From Hoplostethus atlanticus (Eukaryota > Chordata > Actinopteri > Trachichthyiformes > Trachichthyidae), in assembly GCA_034670405.1 (NCBI GenBank), contig JAXDDX010000024.1, forward strand, positions 3,550,501 through 3,614,500: a DNA stretch of 64,000 bases. The letters are read 5' to 3'. The notes under the pieces were generated by a model. The model was not told the origin of the DNA. It did not search any database and saw only the letters and a program-made list of their open reading frames with translations. Positions 63,948-64,000 of the stretch are shown one piece after another (position 1 is the stretch's first letter; each line of letters begins with the position of its first letter). The position numbers were made by a program, and so were the translations under genes.

Positions 63948-64000
63948 GAATGCGCTGGGGCTTGTAATCGCCTTTGTGGGGGCCATTGAGTTGTACGGCT
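63948..64000 (+). CDS. Possible partial exon, hydrophobic, cut by the window end
   Basis: After a pyrimidine-rich stretch and an acceptor-like CCCTTCAG, the plus strand reads, with one leading base, NALGLVIAFVGAIELYG, a hydrophobic segment that could be a transmembrane helix. It is only 53 bp and the frame closes within about 70 bp upstream, so the acceptor is needed for it to be coding. The family is not recognised. Confidence 0.25.

Overview
The window looks like intron-rich chromosomal DNA of a ray-finned (teleost) fish. The signs are compact vertebrate introns, very dense CA/TG and CT/GA microsatellites, an L2-type LINE ending in a (TGTAA)n tail, Tc1/mariner debris, several fold-back MITE-like elements, and a vertebrate gene whose exons I could place one by one. 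I could not identify the species. No virus-derived element was recognised.

The one gene that can be read with certainty is a minus-strand P4-ATPase (phospholipid flippase) matching ATP11A. Its ATG exon lies at 42814-42852. Twenty-seven further exons run down to 20033, giving 1105 codons. The frame closes across all of them except for one extra base in exon 13. Two alternative last exons follow, at 18296-18487 and 16714-16989. The first has a poly(A) signal at 17901-17906. The second is followed by a likely 3.65-kb 3' UTR ending at paired AATAAA signals at 13066-13082. All catalytic landmarks are present: DGES, the DKTGT aspartate, KGAD, TGDK and GDGANDVS, along with the ten-helix membrane layout.

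Downstream of ATP11A on the same strand (1-12.1 kb) there are two short exon-like first coding segments, at 11953-12031 and 6017-6173. Both end in phase 1 at a good splice donor. A 162-codon acidic reading frame lies at 2441-2929. In other vertebrates the gene after ATP11A on this strand is MCF2L, so these may be its 5' exons, but no diagnostic domain is in the window. An L2 LINE with a long open frame (about 9.86-11.05 kb) sits between them.

Upstream of ATP11A (43-64 kb) is largely non-coding. It holds microsatellites, two NRF1-like GC patches, a near-perfect hairpin at 52.2 kb, a 1.2-kb nested inverted-repeat element at 57-58 kb, a minus-strand Tx1/L1-type LINE 3' fragment at 59.7-60.3 kb and a degraded Tc1 transposase at 61.95-63.12 kb. 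A possible start of another gene's exon lies at the very right edge.

The most interesting observations concern ATP11A processing. A perfect 15-bp inverted repeat places the exon 22 splice donor in the loop of a hairpin. A 24-nt in-frame microexon candidate would lengthen the M7-M8 exoplasmic loop. There are two alternative C-termini, and a one-base excess in exon 13 that is either an assembly error or a lesion.
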